Of a stretch of DNA of 19,854 bases, positions 12,586-19,854 are shown piece by piece. Every line of letters starts with the position of its first letter. The first letter of the stretch is position 1. This stretch comes from Eggerthellaceae bacterium (GTDB taxonomy: Bacteria; Actinomycetota; Coriobacteriia; Coriobacteriales; Eggerthellaceae). The notes under the pieces were generated by a model that was not told where the DNA came from, ran no database searches, and saw nothing but the letters and a program-made list of their open reading frames with translations. Location: assembly GCA_900753095.1 (NCBI GenBank), contig CAADXT010000086.1:1-19854 (forward strand). The letters run 5' to 3'. Position numbers and translations under genes: made by a program.

Positions 12586-14409
12586 CTATTCGGCAGTTTT
12601 TTCAGCTTGGAGCTTGTGGCAGGTTTCGGTCATCTCGTCCACCATCTCGTCGAAGAGCTTCAGGGCATCTTCAACGGGCTTGGGGCTGAGCATATCCACG
12701 CCTGCACCGCGCAGAAGCTCGATGGGGGGTTTGCTGCTGCCGCCCTTCAGGAAGCCCAGGTAGTCTTCGCGGCCTTGCTCGCCCAGCTCAACGATGCGCT
12801 GCGAAAGGGCAATGGCGGCGGCGAAGCCGGTGGCGTACTGGTACACGTAGAAGCGGTAGTAGAAGTGGGGGATGCGCGCCCACTCAAGCGCGATGTTCTC
12901 GTCGAGCTCGATGCCGCTGCCGAAGTACTGGGCATTCAGCTCCTTGTAGATGCCGCAGAGCGCATCGGCGGTGATGCCGGCGCCTTGCGCGGTGAGCTCG
13001 GCCACTTTCAGCTCGAACTCGGCGAACATGGTCTGGCGGTACAGCGTGGCGCGGAACTGCTCAAGGAAGTGGTTCAGGAAGTAGGCGCGCTCGCGCTCGC
13101 TTTTCGCGTGGTCGAGGAAGTAGCGGGTAAGCAGCGCTTCGTTGCAGGTGGATGCCACCTCGGCCACGAAGATAACGTAGTCGGAGTAGCATACGGGCTG
13201 GTTGGCGCACGAAAGATATGTGTGGATGGAATGGCCCATCTCATGGATGAGGGTGAACACGTCGTCGAGCTTGCCCTGGAAGTTCACGAGGATCACCGGA
13301 TGCATGCCGTAGCCGCCTGCCGAGTAGGCGCCGCTGCGCTTGCCTGGCGTTTCGTACACATCCACCCAGCGTTCGGAAAGCCCGCGGCGCACCAGGGCCA
13401 GGTAGTCTTCGCCCATAGGCTCAAGCGCCTTCAAGATGATGTCGCACGCCTCTTCATAGGTGAAGGTGAGCTCCACGTCGTCGACGATGGGCACGTACAA
13501 GTCGGAAAAGCGCAGCTCGTCGACGCCCAGCAGTTCCTTGCGCAGAGCCACGTACTTGTACATGGCATCCATGTTGCTGTGCACGGTTTCGATGAGGTTC
13601 GTGTATACCTCGGTGGGCACTTCGTTGCCGGAGAGCGCGGCTTCCAGGGCGGAATCGTAATGGCGCGCATCGGCGAAGAAGTTCAGCTGCTTGTTCTGCG
13701 CGCCCAGCGTTGCCGCGAACGTGTTGCGGAACTGGCGGTAGCTTGAGTACAGCGATTCGTAGGCCGACTCGCGCAGCGCGCGGTCGGTGGACATCATAAG
13801 AGGGATGTAGCTGCCGTGCGTTACCGGGTGCTTGTTTCCTTCCGAGTCGGTTGCATCGGGGAAGGTGAGGTCGGCATCGTTTAGCAGCGAGAAGATGTTG
13901 TCGGGCTGGTTGGCCATGTCGCCTGCGGCGGCCAGAAGCTTTTCCTCGGCCGGCGTCAGCACATGCGCGCGCTTGCTGAAGATGACGTTCAAGCAGCGGC
14001 GGTACTGCTCAAGCCCGGGCTCTTCGGCGTAGAATGCCTCCATTTGCTCTTCGGGGAGGGCAAGCAGCTCGGACGTGAACCAGGAAGAGGCGCTGGAAAG
14101 GGAAACCCACAGCGTCATTACTTGGCTGGAGTAGTCCTGGTAGCGCGATTCGCGCGTGTCCTCGTCGCTCTTGCGCTCGGCGTAGTTGACCAGCTTGGTA
14201 AGGGCAAGACCTGCCTCGTCGTCGAGCTTCAGGTACTCCAACAGGTTGGCCGCCGAGGCGCTGATTTTCCCCTGGTACGAGGCGAACTGCGGCGGCAGCT
14301 GCTTCGCCTCTTCAAGCGCTGCCAGGAAAGCTTCGTCGTTTTCGAAGATGCTGGAAAGATCCCAGCGGTACTGCTCGGGGATTTCTTCGCGGGAAGAATA
14401 GGTGCTCAT
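12586..14409 (-). CDS. pepF: Oligoendopeptidase F (M3B zinc metallopeptidase)
   Basis: PepF degrades peptides of about 7-17 residues in the cytoplasm. The 607-residue length is usual. The zinc motif HEMGHSIH gives H389, E390 and H393; the third ligand should be E417 in IFVAEVAST, 24 residues later, as in M3 enzymes. The N-terminal lobe (PEQYRWDLSSIFENDEAF...) and the HGSYIPLMMSTDRALRESAYESLYSSY region are typical of the family. The ATG at 14409 has AGGAG upstream; the 17 in-frame codons before it lack support. No signal peptide is present. It lies behind elp3 on the same strand after a 121-bp gap without a clear terminator, and the ZIP transporter follows after 8 bp. Confidence 0.97.
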   Translation of the reverse strand: MSTYSSREEIPEQYRWDLSSIFENDEAFLAALEEAKQLPPQFASYQGKISASAANLLEYLKLDDEAGLALTKLVNYAERKSDEDTRESRYQDYSSQVMTLWVSLSSASSWFTSELLALPEEQMEAFYAEEPGLEQYRRCLNVIFSKRAHVLTPAEEKLLAAAGDMANQPDNIFSLLNDADLTFPDATDSEGNKHPVTHGSYIPLMMSTDRALRESAYESLYSSYRQFRNTFAATLGAQNKQLNFFADARHYDSALEAALSGNEVPTEVYTNLIETVHSNMDAMYKYVALRKELLGVDELRFSDLYVPIVDDVELTFTYEEACDIILKALEPMGEDYLALVRRGLSERWVDVYETPGKRSGAYSAGGYGMHPVILVNFQGKLDDVFTLIHEMGHSIHTYLSCANQPVCYSDYVIFVAEVASTCNEALLTRYFLDHAKSERERAYFLNHFLEQFRATLYRQTMFAEFELKVAELTAQGAGITADALCGIYKELNAQYFGSGIELDENIALEWARIPHFYYRFYVYQYATGFAAAIALSQRIVELGEQGREDYLGFLKGGSSKPPIELLRGAGVDMLSPKPVEDALKLFDEMVDEMTETCHKLQAEKTAE

Positions 14410-14530
14410 TGCGTACTCCTTGCGTATGCTCGGCGCCCAGCCGCTGAAAGCATTGCGCATGTTTCGGCGTTTGCCTTAAGCGGGAAGGGCCCGAGTGCTT
14501 TTCTTTTCGCAAGCAATAGTACGCCAACGG

Positions 14531-16621
14531 TTACAAAGTGCGCTGCTGATACAGGCCATCGTCATAGAAACCCAGTTTTCGGTAGTAGCCGCGCGTCCCT
14601 ACGGCGCTGATGACGTTGATTCGCGCATAGCCCGCCTGGGCGGCCAGCTCGCAGGCTCGGTTCACCAGCTGCGTGCCCAGACCGCGGTGTTGGGCGCTGT
14701 TGACCCCTGTGTGCTGCAGCTTTTCCACGCGGCCGTACACATGCACCTCGCGGATCATCGCCTCATTTGCATGGAGGGGAAAGGGCATGCGCTCGGTCTT
14801 GCTGCTTGCAGGGGCTGTGCCGCCTGCGCTTGCGCGGACTGCGCCTTTGCCCTTAGTGCTTGGCGGCATCGCGTTTTCTGCCTCGGCGTATTCGCGTTCC
14901 AGCTGAGCCATGGCATCCGGGTGTGGCAAGGAGAGGCGCAGGAAGCCGGCTATCCTGCCTTCGGGGGTTACCCACTGCAGGAAACGCTCGCTGGTGGCGG
15001 TGGTTTCGTAGGGCACCACCTGAAGCGAAAGGCTCTCGGCAGCAACGTTGGCGAGGCTTACCTCGCGGTGGCGGATCTCCGCGGTGGCAAGCCCTTCGGC
15101 GTCGATGCGCTGCTCCACCAGCTGGCGCAGGTTCACCTTCTTGTTGCCCGCCTTGATGTCGGGCGCTGAAATGTCGCGGATCATGCGCGATATGCGGGTG
15201 AAAGGGGGTGTTGCGCAGGTGTCGGCAACCAGAACGTCCACCAGCTCTTGCTCGGGGTAGGGTTGCCAGGCTCCGTCTTCGTAGCGCTTGCACAGCCCCG
15301 TTCCCTCAACCAGCACGCAGGGGTAGAGCTTCACCTCGTCAGGCTGGAAGGCAGTATCACGGCAAAGGCGCAGGTAATCGGCCTTGTCCGATTCGGGCGT
15401 GGCGCCCAACAGGTTCACCATGGCATGCACGTGGGTTTTGAAGCCGAACAGGCGCAGCAGCTCGAACGCGCGCTGAATCTGCTGCGTTGAGGTATGGCGC
15501 TCGTTTGCCTTGCGCACCTGGGCATCAAGGCTTTGGATGCCCATCTGCACCTTGGTGCATCCCATACGGCGCAGCGCTGCAAGGTGGGCGGGGGTTATGC
15601 GCTCGGGGCGTGTTTCTATCACCAAGCCCACCACGCGATGCTGCGCATCTACGTTGGTGGCGTGCTCCGCCTCGAGCTCTTCCCATGTTGCCTGCTGCCA
15701 TTGGGCAACGCTGTTCCAGGCGGCGCTCGTTGCGTACAGGCGGTCGAAGGCCTGGTTGTAGGTGGCTTTGCGCGCGTCGACGAGGCGCTGCTCTTCGGCA
15801 ACGAAGCGCTTCAGCTCTTCGGGGCTGCTTGCGATGCCGGCGTTTTCGTAGGCGTTCTTCCGGGCGGGAACGTTTTCCCAGGCCTGCGCTCCATCGTTCA
15901 GTGCGCGGAAGAGCTCGCGAATGAACCAGATCTGGTAGGCCGGCGGGTAGTCGCTCCAGGTGCCGCCCAAAACGATAAGCTCCACCTTGTCGGTAACGTG
16001 ACCCATCTCCGTGAGGGCCTTAAGGCGGGCAGCAACCTGCAGGTACGGGTCGAAAAAGGTGCGCTCGGCGCGTTGGCATGCGGGCTCGTCGGCCAGGTAG
16101 CTTTTGGGCATGCGCAGGTCGTTGGGGCAGTACAGGCAGTTGCTCGAGCATTTCCAGGGCTTGGTGAGCACGGTGATGGTGGCAACGCCCGAAGCGGTGC
16201 GGCGCGGCTTCATCTGCAGGGTGCGAACCAAACGGCGCTGCTGCTCGCTGCTCAGGTTCCAGCGTGCCCAGCGCTCGGGCTGGTTTTTCTGAACGTCGAG
16301 GTAGAACGCCATAAGCTGGCGCTTCGATAGCGGGCGGGCCTTGGCACTGCTGCCTTGCTTTTTTCCGGAGGCCTTATCATCGCCCGCGCTTCGGGGGCTG
16401 GCAACGGCGGCATGCGTGCTCTTCGCCGTGGCGGCGTCGCGGTACTCTTCTGCTCTGAAGGACGCGGTTTCGCGCTCGGCAGCGCGGGTGCCTTGTCCTG
16501 CTGCCTTTTTATTGTCGAGGATGCGCTTGTTGTGGCGGTTGATTATTTTGGTGAGCTCGCGCTCGTCGAGACGCTCCTTGGTTTCAAGCGCGGCCAGTAT
16601 GTCGAAAAGAGCTTGTTCCAT
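14531..16621 (-). CDS. elp3: Elp3-type radical SAM/GNAT tRNA uridine-34 modifying enzyme
   Basis: Bacterial Elp3 proteins combine a radical SAM domain with an acetyl-CoA-binding GNAT domain and, by homology, carboxymethylate the wobble uridine of tRNA. Here TITVLTKPWKCSSNCLYCPND gives the CX3CX2C cluster (C158, C162, C165), then FFDPYLQVAARLKALTEMGH, ELIVLGGTWSDYP, GLVIETRPERI, QMGIQSLD and HVHAMVNLLGATPESD. The C-terminal GNAT domain has QHRGLGTQL (from Q644) and GYYRKLGF. The protein is 696 residues, long for the family: residues about 38-98 are a Lys/Ala/Ser-rich low-complexity insert, and another Ala/Ser/Lys-rich insert (about 593-625) lies in the GNAT part. The ATG is 7 bases behind a TATAAT box with no Shine-Dalgarno site. 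The downstream gene is pepF. Confidence 0.95.
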   Translation of the reverse strand: MEQALFDILAALETKERLDERELTKIINRHNKRILDNKKAAGQGTRAAERETASFRAEEYRDAATAKSTHAAVASPRSAGDDKASGKKQGSSAKARPLSKRQLMAFYLDVQKNQPERWARWNLSSEQQRRLVRTLQMKPRRTASGVATITVLTKPWKCSSNCLYCPNDLRMPKSYLADEPACQRAERTFFDPYLQVAARLKALTEMGHVTDKVELIVLGGTWSDYPPAYQIWFIRELFRALNDGAQAWENVPARKNAYENAGIASSPEELKRFVAEEQRLVDARKATYNQAFDRLYATSAAWNSVAQWQQATWEELEAEHATNVDAQHRVVGLVIETRPERITPAHLAALRRMGCTKVQMGIQSLDAQVRKANERHTSTQQIQRAFELLRLFGFKTHVHAMVNLLGATPESDKADYLRLCRDTAFQPDEVKLYPCVLVEGTGLCKRYEDGAWQPYPEQELVDVLVADTCATPPFTRISRMIRDISAPDIKAGNKKVNLRQLVEQRIDAEGLATAEIRHREVSLANVAAESLSLQVVPYETTATSERFLQWVTPEGRIAGFLRLSLPHPDAMAQLEREYAEAENAMPPSTKGKGAVRASAGGTAPASSKTERMPFPLHANEAMIREVHVYGRVEKLQHTGVNSAQHRGLGTQLVNRACELAAQAGYARINVISAVGTRGYYRKLGFYDDGLYQQRTL

Positions 16622-16628
16622 GGGCTTG

Positions 16629-16634
16629 ATTATA
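16629..16634 (-). promoter_or_regulatory. Perfect -10 box of elp3, probably giving a leaderless mRNA
   Basis: On the minus strand TATAAT is followed by CAAGCCC and then the elp3 ATG. Transcription would start at or next to the A of the ATG. No ribosome site is present between, and no good -35 box lies 16-18 bp upstream. The elp3-pit gap (16622-16715) has no clear terminator. Confidence 0.55.
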
Positions 16635-16715
16635 GGGGAGCGCCCCGTCGCTTTTCGTGTATGGCAGACGATGGCGCATGCCGAATGGCTTGAAGGCGCT
16701 GCGCGATGAAGCGCT

Positions 16716-17765
16716 CTAGGCGAACATCATGAACAGGTTGGCGAGCAGAAAGCCGATAAGGCCGCAAGCGGGGAACGTGAGTACCCAGGCAAGCACCATG
16801 TTGCGAGCGATTCCCCAGTTCACACGCTTGAACGACTTGCTTGCGCCCACGCCCATGATGGCGGAGGTGTTGCAATGGCCGGTGGAAACGGGCATGCCGG
16901 TGAGGCTGGCGAACAGCAGCGTGAAGGTGGTGGAGAAGTTGGCGGCCACGCCCTGGTACTTTTCCAGTTTCACCATGTCCATGCCAACCGACTTGATGAT
17001 GCGCTTGCCGCCCACGATGGTGCCCAGCGAAATGGCAAGCGAGCAGGTGATCATCAACCACATGGGAAAGCCGTTCGAATCGGGCGTCGAGTTGCCGAAG
17101 GAAAGGGCGATGCCCAGCATGGCGATGGACATGAACTTCTGGCCGTCTTGCGCGCCGTGCAGGAAGGAAAGGGCAACGGCGCATACGTCTTGGATGCCGG
17201 TGAACGCATGGTTGGCTGCCTGGCGATTAACGTGCTTGCATACCCTCTCGATGATCTTCACGAACAGCCAGCCCAAAAGGAAGCCGGCTACCAGGGAAAA
17301 CACCATGCCGTAAATAACCTTTGCCCATTCGGAGGGGACCACGCCGGCAAGGCCGTTCAATGCGATGGCGCCACCGGTAACGCCGGCGATAAGGCTGTGC
17401 GACTTGGAGCAGGGGATGCCGAAGAACCAGCAGAAGATGCCCCAAAGAATCGCGCCTATCATTGCCGCCATCAGGGCATAGAGCGCAGCATCGGTGTTGC
17501 CCGAGAAGTCGACCATGCCGAACATCGTTTTCGCCACGGCGGTTGATATGTAGGTCATGCCCACCAGGCCCACGAAGTTGAACACGGCAGCCAAGGCGAT
17601 GGCCACGTTGGGCCTCAAGCAGCGCGTGGAAACAACGGTGGCGATGGCGTTTGGCGCGTCGGTTGCGCCCGAAACGGCCGTAACGCCGATCACGAGAAGC
17701 AAAATGACGAAAAGGCTGGGCTGGGCCATTGCCTGCGAAATAAAATCAAAGAAAGAAAGCGCCAT
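16716..17765 (-). CDS. pit: Inorganic phosphate transporter, PiT family
   Basis: The protein is predicted to import metal-phosphate by ion symport, as PiT carriers do. The 349 residues contain the two inverted family repeats: GATDAPNAIAT (33-43) with GIPCSKSHSLIAGVTGGAI (116-134), and HGAQDGQK (203-210) with GMPVSTGHCNTSAIMG. In the common PitA signature the first motif is GxNDxxNA and the second HGxNDGQ; here Thr and Gln replace the two Asn residues. I recall similar forms in anaerobic Gram-positives. About ten hydrophobic segments are visible. The ATG at 17765 has AGGAA upstream; the 19 codons before it in frame are not conserved in style. No phoU-like gene is adjacent. The gene diverges from the flavin-binding gene on the + strand. 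Confidence 0.93.
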   Translation of the reverse strand: MALSFFDFISQAMAQPSLFVILLLVIGVTAVSGATDAPNAIATVVSTRCLRPNVAIALAAVFNFVGLVGMTYISTAVAKTMFGMVDFSGNTDAALYALMAAMIGAILWGIFCWFFGIPCSKSHSLIAGVTGGAIALNGLAGVVPSEWAKVIYGMVFSLVAGFLLGWLFVKIIERVCKHVNRQAANHAFTGIQDVCAVALSFLHGAQDGQKFMSIAMLGIALSFGNSTPDSNGFPMWLMITCSLAISLGTIVGGKRIIKSVGMDMVKLEKYQGVAANFSTTFTLLFASLTGMPVSTGHCNTSAIMGVGASKSFKRVNWGIARNMVLAWVLTFPACGLIGFLLANLFMMFA

Positions 17766-18019
17766 TACGTTCCTTATGTAGCTGCAGCTTCGCGTTGCAT
17801 TTTTGTAACATGTGCGGGCCATATTTGACCTGCATTTAACAATGCTACCTTACGCGCAGTGCATCGAAGGGCGCAAAGTTGGCCGATGCCTATTTTTTCC
17901 TGCGAATCTGCCATCTTTGTTGCAGGCTCTTCCATCGTTTCCGGCCGATGTGTCGCATTTTTCCTGGCGCCCATCATCGCGAACGGGCGGTCGCGGTCCA
18001 GGGCATCTGCTGCAAGGCT

Positions 18020-18050
18020 TACAATGAACTCAGCACACTTCAAGGAAAGG
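18020..18050 (+). promoter_or_regulatory. Candidate -10 box and ribosome site of the split-barrel gene
   Basis: TACAAT (18020-18025) matches the -10 consensus in 5 of 6 bases; no matching -35 is seen. AAGGAAAGGA (about 18042-18051) is the ribosome site for the ATG at 18057. The rest of the 291-bp divergent gap to pit (17766-18056) shows no clear operator. Confidence 0.4.
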
Positions 18051-18056
18051 ATTGTT

Positions 18057-18473
18057 ATGGCAGAAAAAGAAGAGTTCATCGAGGTTTTGAAAACCACTCC
18101 GCTTATCGCTCTCGCAACCGCTGGCGAGGCCGGTCCCAACGTCCGCATCATGGACTTCCTCTTCGACGAAGAGGCCAAAACCATCTATTTCCCCACTTCT
18201 TCGCGCTCCCACAAGGTTGCTGAGCTTGCGGCGAACGACACGGTAGCCCTCACCACCATCCCCATGGGCCCTGCTCCCGTTGTGCGCATCCAGGGCGCGA
18301 AGGTTTCCCAAAGCGCTAAAAGCGTGGACGATGTCCGTGAGGCGCTGGTTTCCAAGCGCGGCGGCGTTGCCCATTTGCTCGACGCCTTCGGTGAAACCGG
18401 CGTTGTGTACGAGATCGCTGTTACTGGCGGCGTGATTATCGACAAGGGCAAGCCTTCCAAGGTCGAGCTGTAA
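18057..18473 (+). CDS. Pyridoxamine 5'-phosphate oxidase-like flavin-binding protein
   Basis: The 138-residue protein fits the FMN-binding split-barrel fold. It begins with EFIEVLKTTPLIALATAGEAGPNVRIMDF, the typical first strands of the family, followed by TIYFPTSSRSHKVAELAANDTVALTT (conserved (F)xTxxxSxKxxxL pattern that contacts flavin phosphate), then VVRIQGAKVS. The domain fills the whole protein, as in small stand-alone members whose substrates are mostly unknown; it need not make pyridoxal phosphate. The ATG at 18057 is set by AAGGAAAGGA; an open frame of 66 codons upstream is unsupported. It is a single-gene unit with its own terminator. Confidence 0.88.
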   Translation: MAEKEEFIEVLKTTPLIALATAGEAGPNVRIMDFLFDEEAKTIYFPTSSRSHKVAELAANDTVALTTIPMGPAPVVRIQGAKVSQSAKSVDDVREALVSKRGGVAHLLDAFGETGVVYEIAVTGGVIIDKGKPSKVEL

Positions 18474-18504
18474 AAGCCGCAATCTGATCTTGCTTCGTTT
18501 GCTT

Positions 18505-18534
18505 AGCCGCCTTCCGAAGGAGGGCGGCTTTTTT
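18505..18534 (+). terminator. Rho-independent terminator of the split-barrel gene
   Basis: AGCCGCCTTCC (18505-18515) pairs with GGAGGGCGGCT (18519-18529) with one G-T pair and a 3-base loop, followed by TTTTTATT. It starts 32 bases after the stop codon. Confidence 0.92.
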
Positions 18535-18610
18535 ATTGCGCTTTTGTTTCGCTTACCGCGTTGGAGGCGCGGTTCGTTGCGTTGTGCCGCGGCGCTGATG
18601 CGCGCTGCGC

Positions 18611-18708
18611 TATCATAAAGAGAACTGTTTCAAATGAGCTTTGAGCAATGCTTCGCGCTCAGGCGAGCAGGCCGTTAGCACCCAGCCTAGTACAGAAGGG
18701 TAGGATCC
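18611..18708 (+). promoter_or_regulatory. Candidate -10 box and leader of purL
   Basis: TATCAT (18611-18616) followed by AAAG could be the -10 element, giving a leader of about 90 bases. The nearest TTG-type -35 (TTGTGC, 18582-18587) is 23 bp upstream, too far for a normal promoter. I do not see a purine riboswitch fold. The ribosome site is probably AGAAGGGTAGGA, ending about 4 bases before the ATG. Confidence 0.3.
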
Positions 18709-19854
18709 ATGGTTTCTCGCATTTATGTTGAGAAAAAGCCCGGTTTCGACGTTGAGGCCGCCCAGCTTTTGCATGAGCTGCAGACGATCTTGGGCGTCAG
18801 CGCGCTTGAAGGGCTGCGCCTTGTCAATCGCTACGATGTGGAGGGCATTTCCGAAGAGCTGTTCAACCAATGCATCCCTGTCGTGTTCAGCGAACCTCAG
18901 GTAGATGTGGCAAGCGAAAGCTGCCCCGAGGTTGAGGCTGCTCTTGCCGGAAAGAGCCCTGCGGGGCAAACGGTGTTCGCCATCGAGTTCCTCCCCGGCC
19001 AGTTCGACCAACGCGCCGATTCTGCAAGCGAATGCATTCAGCTGGTAAGCCAGGGCGAGCGCCCTACGGTGCGCAGCGCAAAGGTGTACGTGCTGGAAGG
19101 CGCTTTGAGCGAAGCCGATGTTGCCGCCATCAAGCATTACGTCATCAACCCAGTTGAGGCCCGCGAGGCTGCCCTTGAGACGCGCAAGACGCTTGAGATG
19201 CAGGTTCCCGTGCCGCAGCCGGTAGAGGTTATCGAGGGCTTCACCGAGCTCGACAACGAGGGCCTTGCCCAGTTCCGCGAAGAGCGCGGCCTTGCCATGG
19301 ACCAGGCCGATATCGAGTTCTTCCAGGCCCACTTCAAGGAGATCGGCCGTCAGCCCACCATCACCGAGGTGCGCGTGGTTGACACCTACTGGTCGGACCA
19401 TTGCCGTCATACCACCTTCGGCACCGAGCTCACCGATGTGAAGATCGACGACGAAACGGTGCAGCTGGCCTTCCAGAAGTATTTGGACATGCGCGCAGAG
19501 CTGAAGCGCGAGCATAAGCCCGTGTGCCTGATGGACATGGGCACCATCGGCGCCAAGTACCTGCGCGCCCATGGCGGCCTTGAGGGCTTGGACGAGTCCG
19601 ATGAGGTGAACGCCTGCACGATTAAGTGCAAGGTTGACGTTGACGGGGAAGAGCAGGATTGGCTGTTCCTCTTCAAGAACGAAACCCACAACCATCCCAC
19701 CGAGATCGAGCCCTTCGGCGGCGCGGCAACGTGCGTGGGGGGCGCCATCCGCGACCCTCTTTCGGGCCGCAGCTACGTATACCAGGCCATGCGCGTAACC
19801 GGCGCGGGCGACCCGACGGTTCCCGTTTCCGAGACGCTTGAGGGCAAGCTGCCG
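18709..19854 (+). CDS. purL: Phosphoribosylformylglycinamidine synthase, N-terminal part (runs off the window)
   Basis: PurL converts FGAR, glutamine and ATP to FGAM in purine synthesis. The 382 codons present are open to the window end. MVSRIYVEKKPGFDVEAAQLLHELQTILGV starts the PurS-like N-terminal domain. Residues about 205-225 belong to the linker domain before DTYWSDHCRHTTF (about 224-236), and FKNETHNHPTEIEPFGGAATCVGGAIRD (from about 323) is the first ATP-binding AIRS-like motif, with YVYQAMRVTGAGDP after it. The YWSDHCRHTTF wording and the N-terminal domain fit the large single-chain type of about 1,240 residues found in Clostridia and Coriobacteriia, so roughly the last two thirds are missing. 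A long open frame on the opposite strand is a shadow. Confidence 0.95.
   Translation, partial: MVSRIYVEKKPGFDVEAAQLLHELQTILGVSALEGLRLVNRYDVEGISEELFNQCIPVVFSEPQVDVASESCPEVEAALAGKSPAGQTVFAIEFLPGQFDQRADSASECIQLVSQGERPTVRSAKVYVLEGALSEADVAAIKHYVINPVEAREAALETRKTLEMQVPVPQPVEVIEGFTELDNEGLAQFREERGLAMDQADIEFFQAHFKEIGRQPTITEVRVVDTYWSDHCRHTTFGTELTDVKIDDETVQLAFQKYLDMRAELKREHKPVCLMDMGTIGAKYLRAHGGLEGLDESDEVNACTIKCKVDVDGEEQDWLFLFKNETHNHPTEIEPFGGAATCVGGAIRDPLSGRSYVYQAMRVTGAGDPTVPVSETLEGKLP

Noticed and set aside
12607..13746. 379-codon open frame on the + strand
   Set aside because: It lies wholly opposite pepF, has no ribosome site or family features, and is a shadow of GC-rich codon use.
17080..17095. GTTCGAATC resembling a tRNA T-arm
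   Set aside because: It lies inside the pit coding sequence and no acceptor or anticodon stems can be drawn around it.
18540..18708. Purine (guanine or PRPP) riboswitch upstream of purL
   Set aside because: No recognisable conserved core or anti-terminator pairing could be drawn in the 170 bases available.
18613..19695. 360-codon open frame on the - strand
   Set aside because: It is antisense to purL, whose frame has clear motifs; the composition is typical of a shadow.

Overview
The window looks like chromosomal DNA from a moderately high-GC Gram-positive anaerobe, most probably a gut actinobacterium of the Coriobacteriia (Eggerthellales-like). This is an inference from the gene mix and the protein style: a LAxTG sorting signal, a one-polypeptide PurL with a YWSDHCRHTTF motif, a bacterial Elp3, a PiT transporter with variant signatures, and a DUF6282-like hydrolase. 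No rRNA, tRNA, CRISPR array or complete insertion sequence was seen.

Region 1 (1-2972, + strand) is the end of a tryptophan operon: the 3' end of trpC, then trpF, trpB and trpA. The genes overlap or are closely spaced, and a Rho-independent terminator follows trpA.

Region 2 (about 2975-8663) is accessory and surface-related. A long imperfect inverted repeat (2982-3174) lies before a membrane protein with a Ser/Gly-rich tail. Next come a small three-helix membrane protein (+) and, on the minus strand, a small winged-helix gene downstream of a secreted LAQTG-anchored surface protein. The surface gene is split into two frames exactly at a seven-base C tract, so it is frame-disrupted or phase-variable. 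Upstream of it lies a serine recombinase gene. Around the recombinase are a 28-bp palindrome of 12+4+12 layout, a related direct copy over the recombinase stop codon, and GGTAAAACTCCT half-sites in inverted orientation. A MarR-like regulator (+) with an elaborate leader ends the region.

Region 3 (8719-11785, - strand) is a compact unit. A DUF6282-like metal-dependent hydrolase is translationally coupled to a six-helix membrane protein of unknown family, followed by two terminators and a LysR-type regulator. A palindrome sits just upstream of the predicted operon promoter, where a LysR regulator would be expected to bind. I infer uptake and hydrolysis of an unidentified small substrate.

Region 4 (11786-17765, - strand) is mostly housekeeping: a PiT phosphate transporter, an Elp3-type radical SAM/GNAT tRNA-modifying enzyme with an apparently leaderless start, oligoendopeptidase F, and a ZIP metal transporter 8 bp behind pepF.

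Region 5 (18057-19854, + strand) holds a small flavin-binding split-barrel protein with its terminator, and the first 382 codons of purL, which runs off the window.

The most interesting area is 5274-7677: a surface protein with a slippage-prone reading frame next to a site-specific recombinase and candidate recombination sites. The DUF6282/membrane/LysR unit is the best candidate for an uncharacterised metabolic system.
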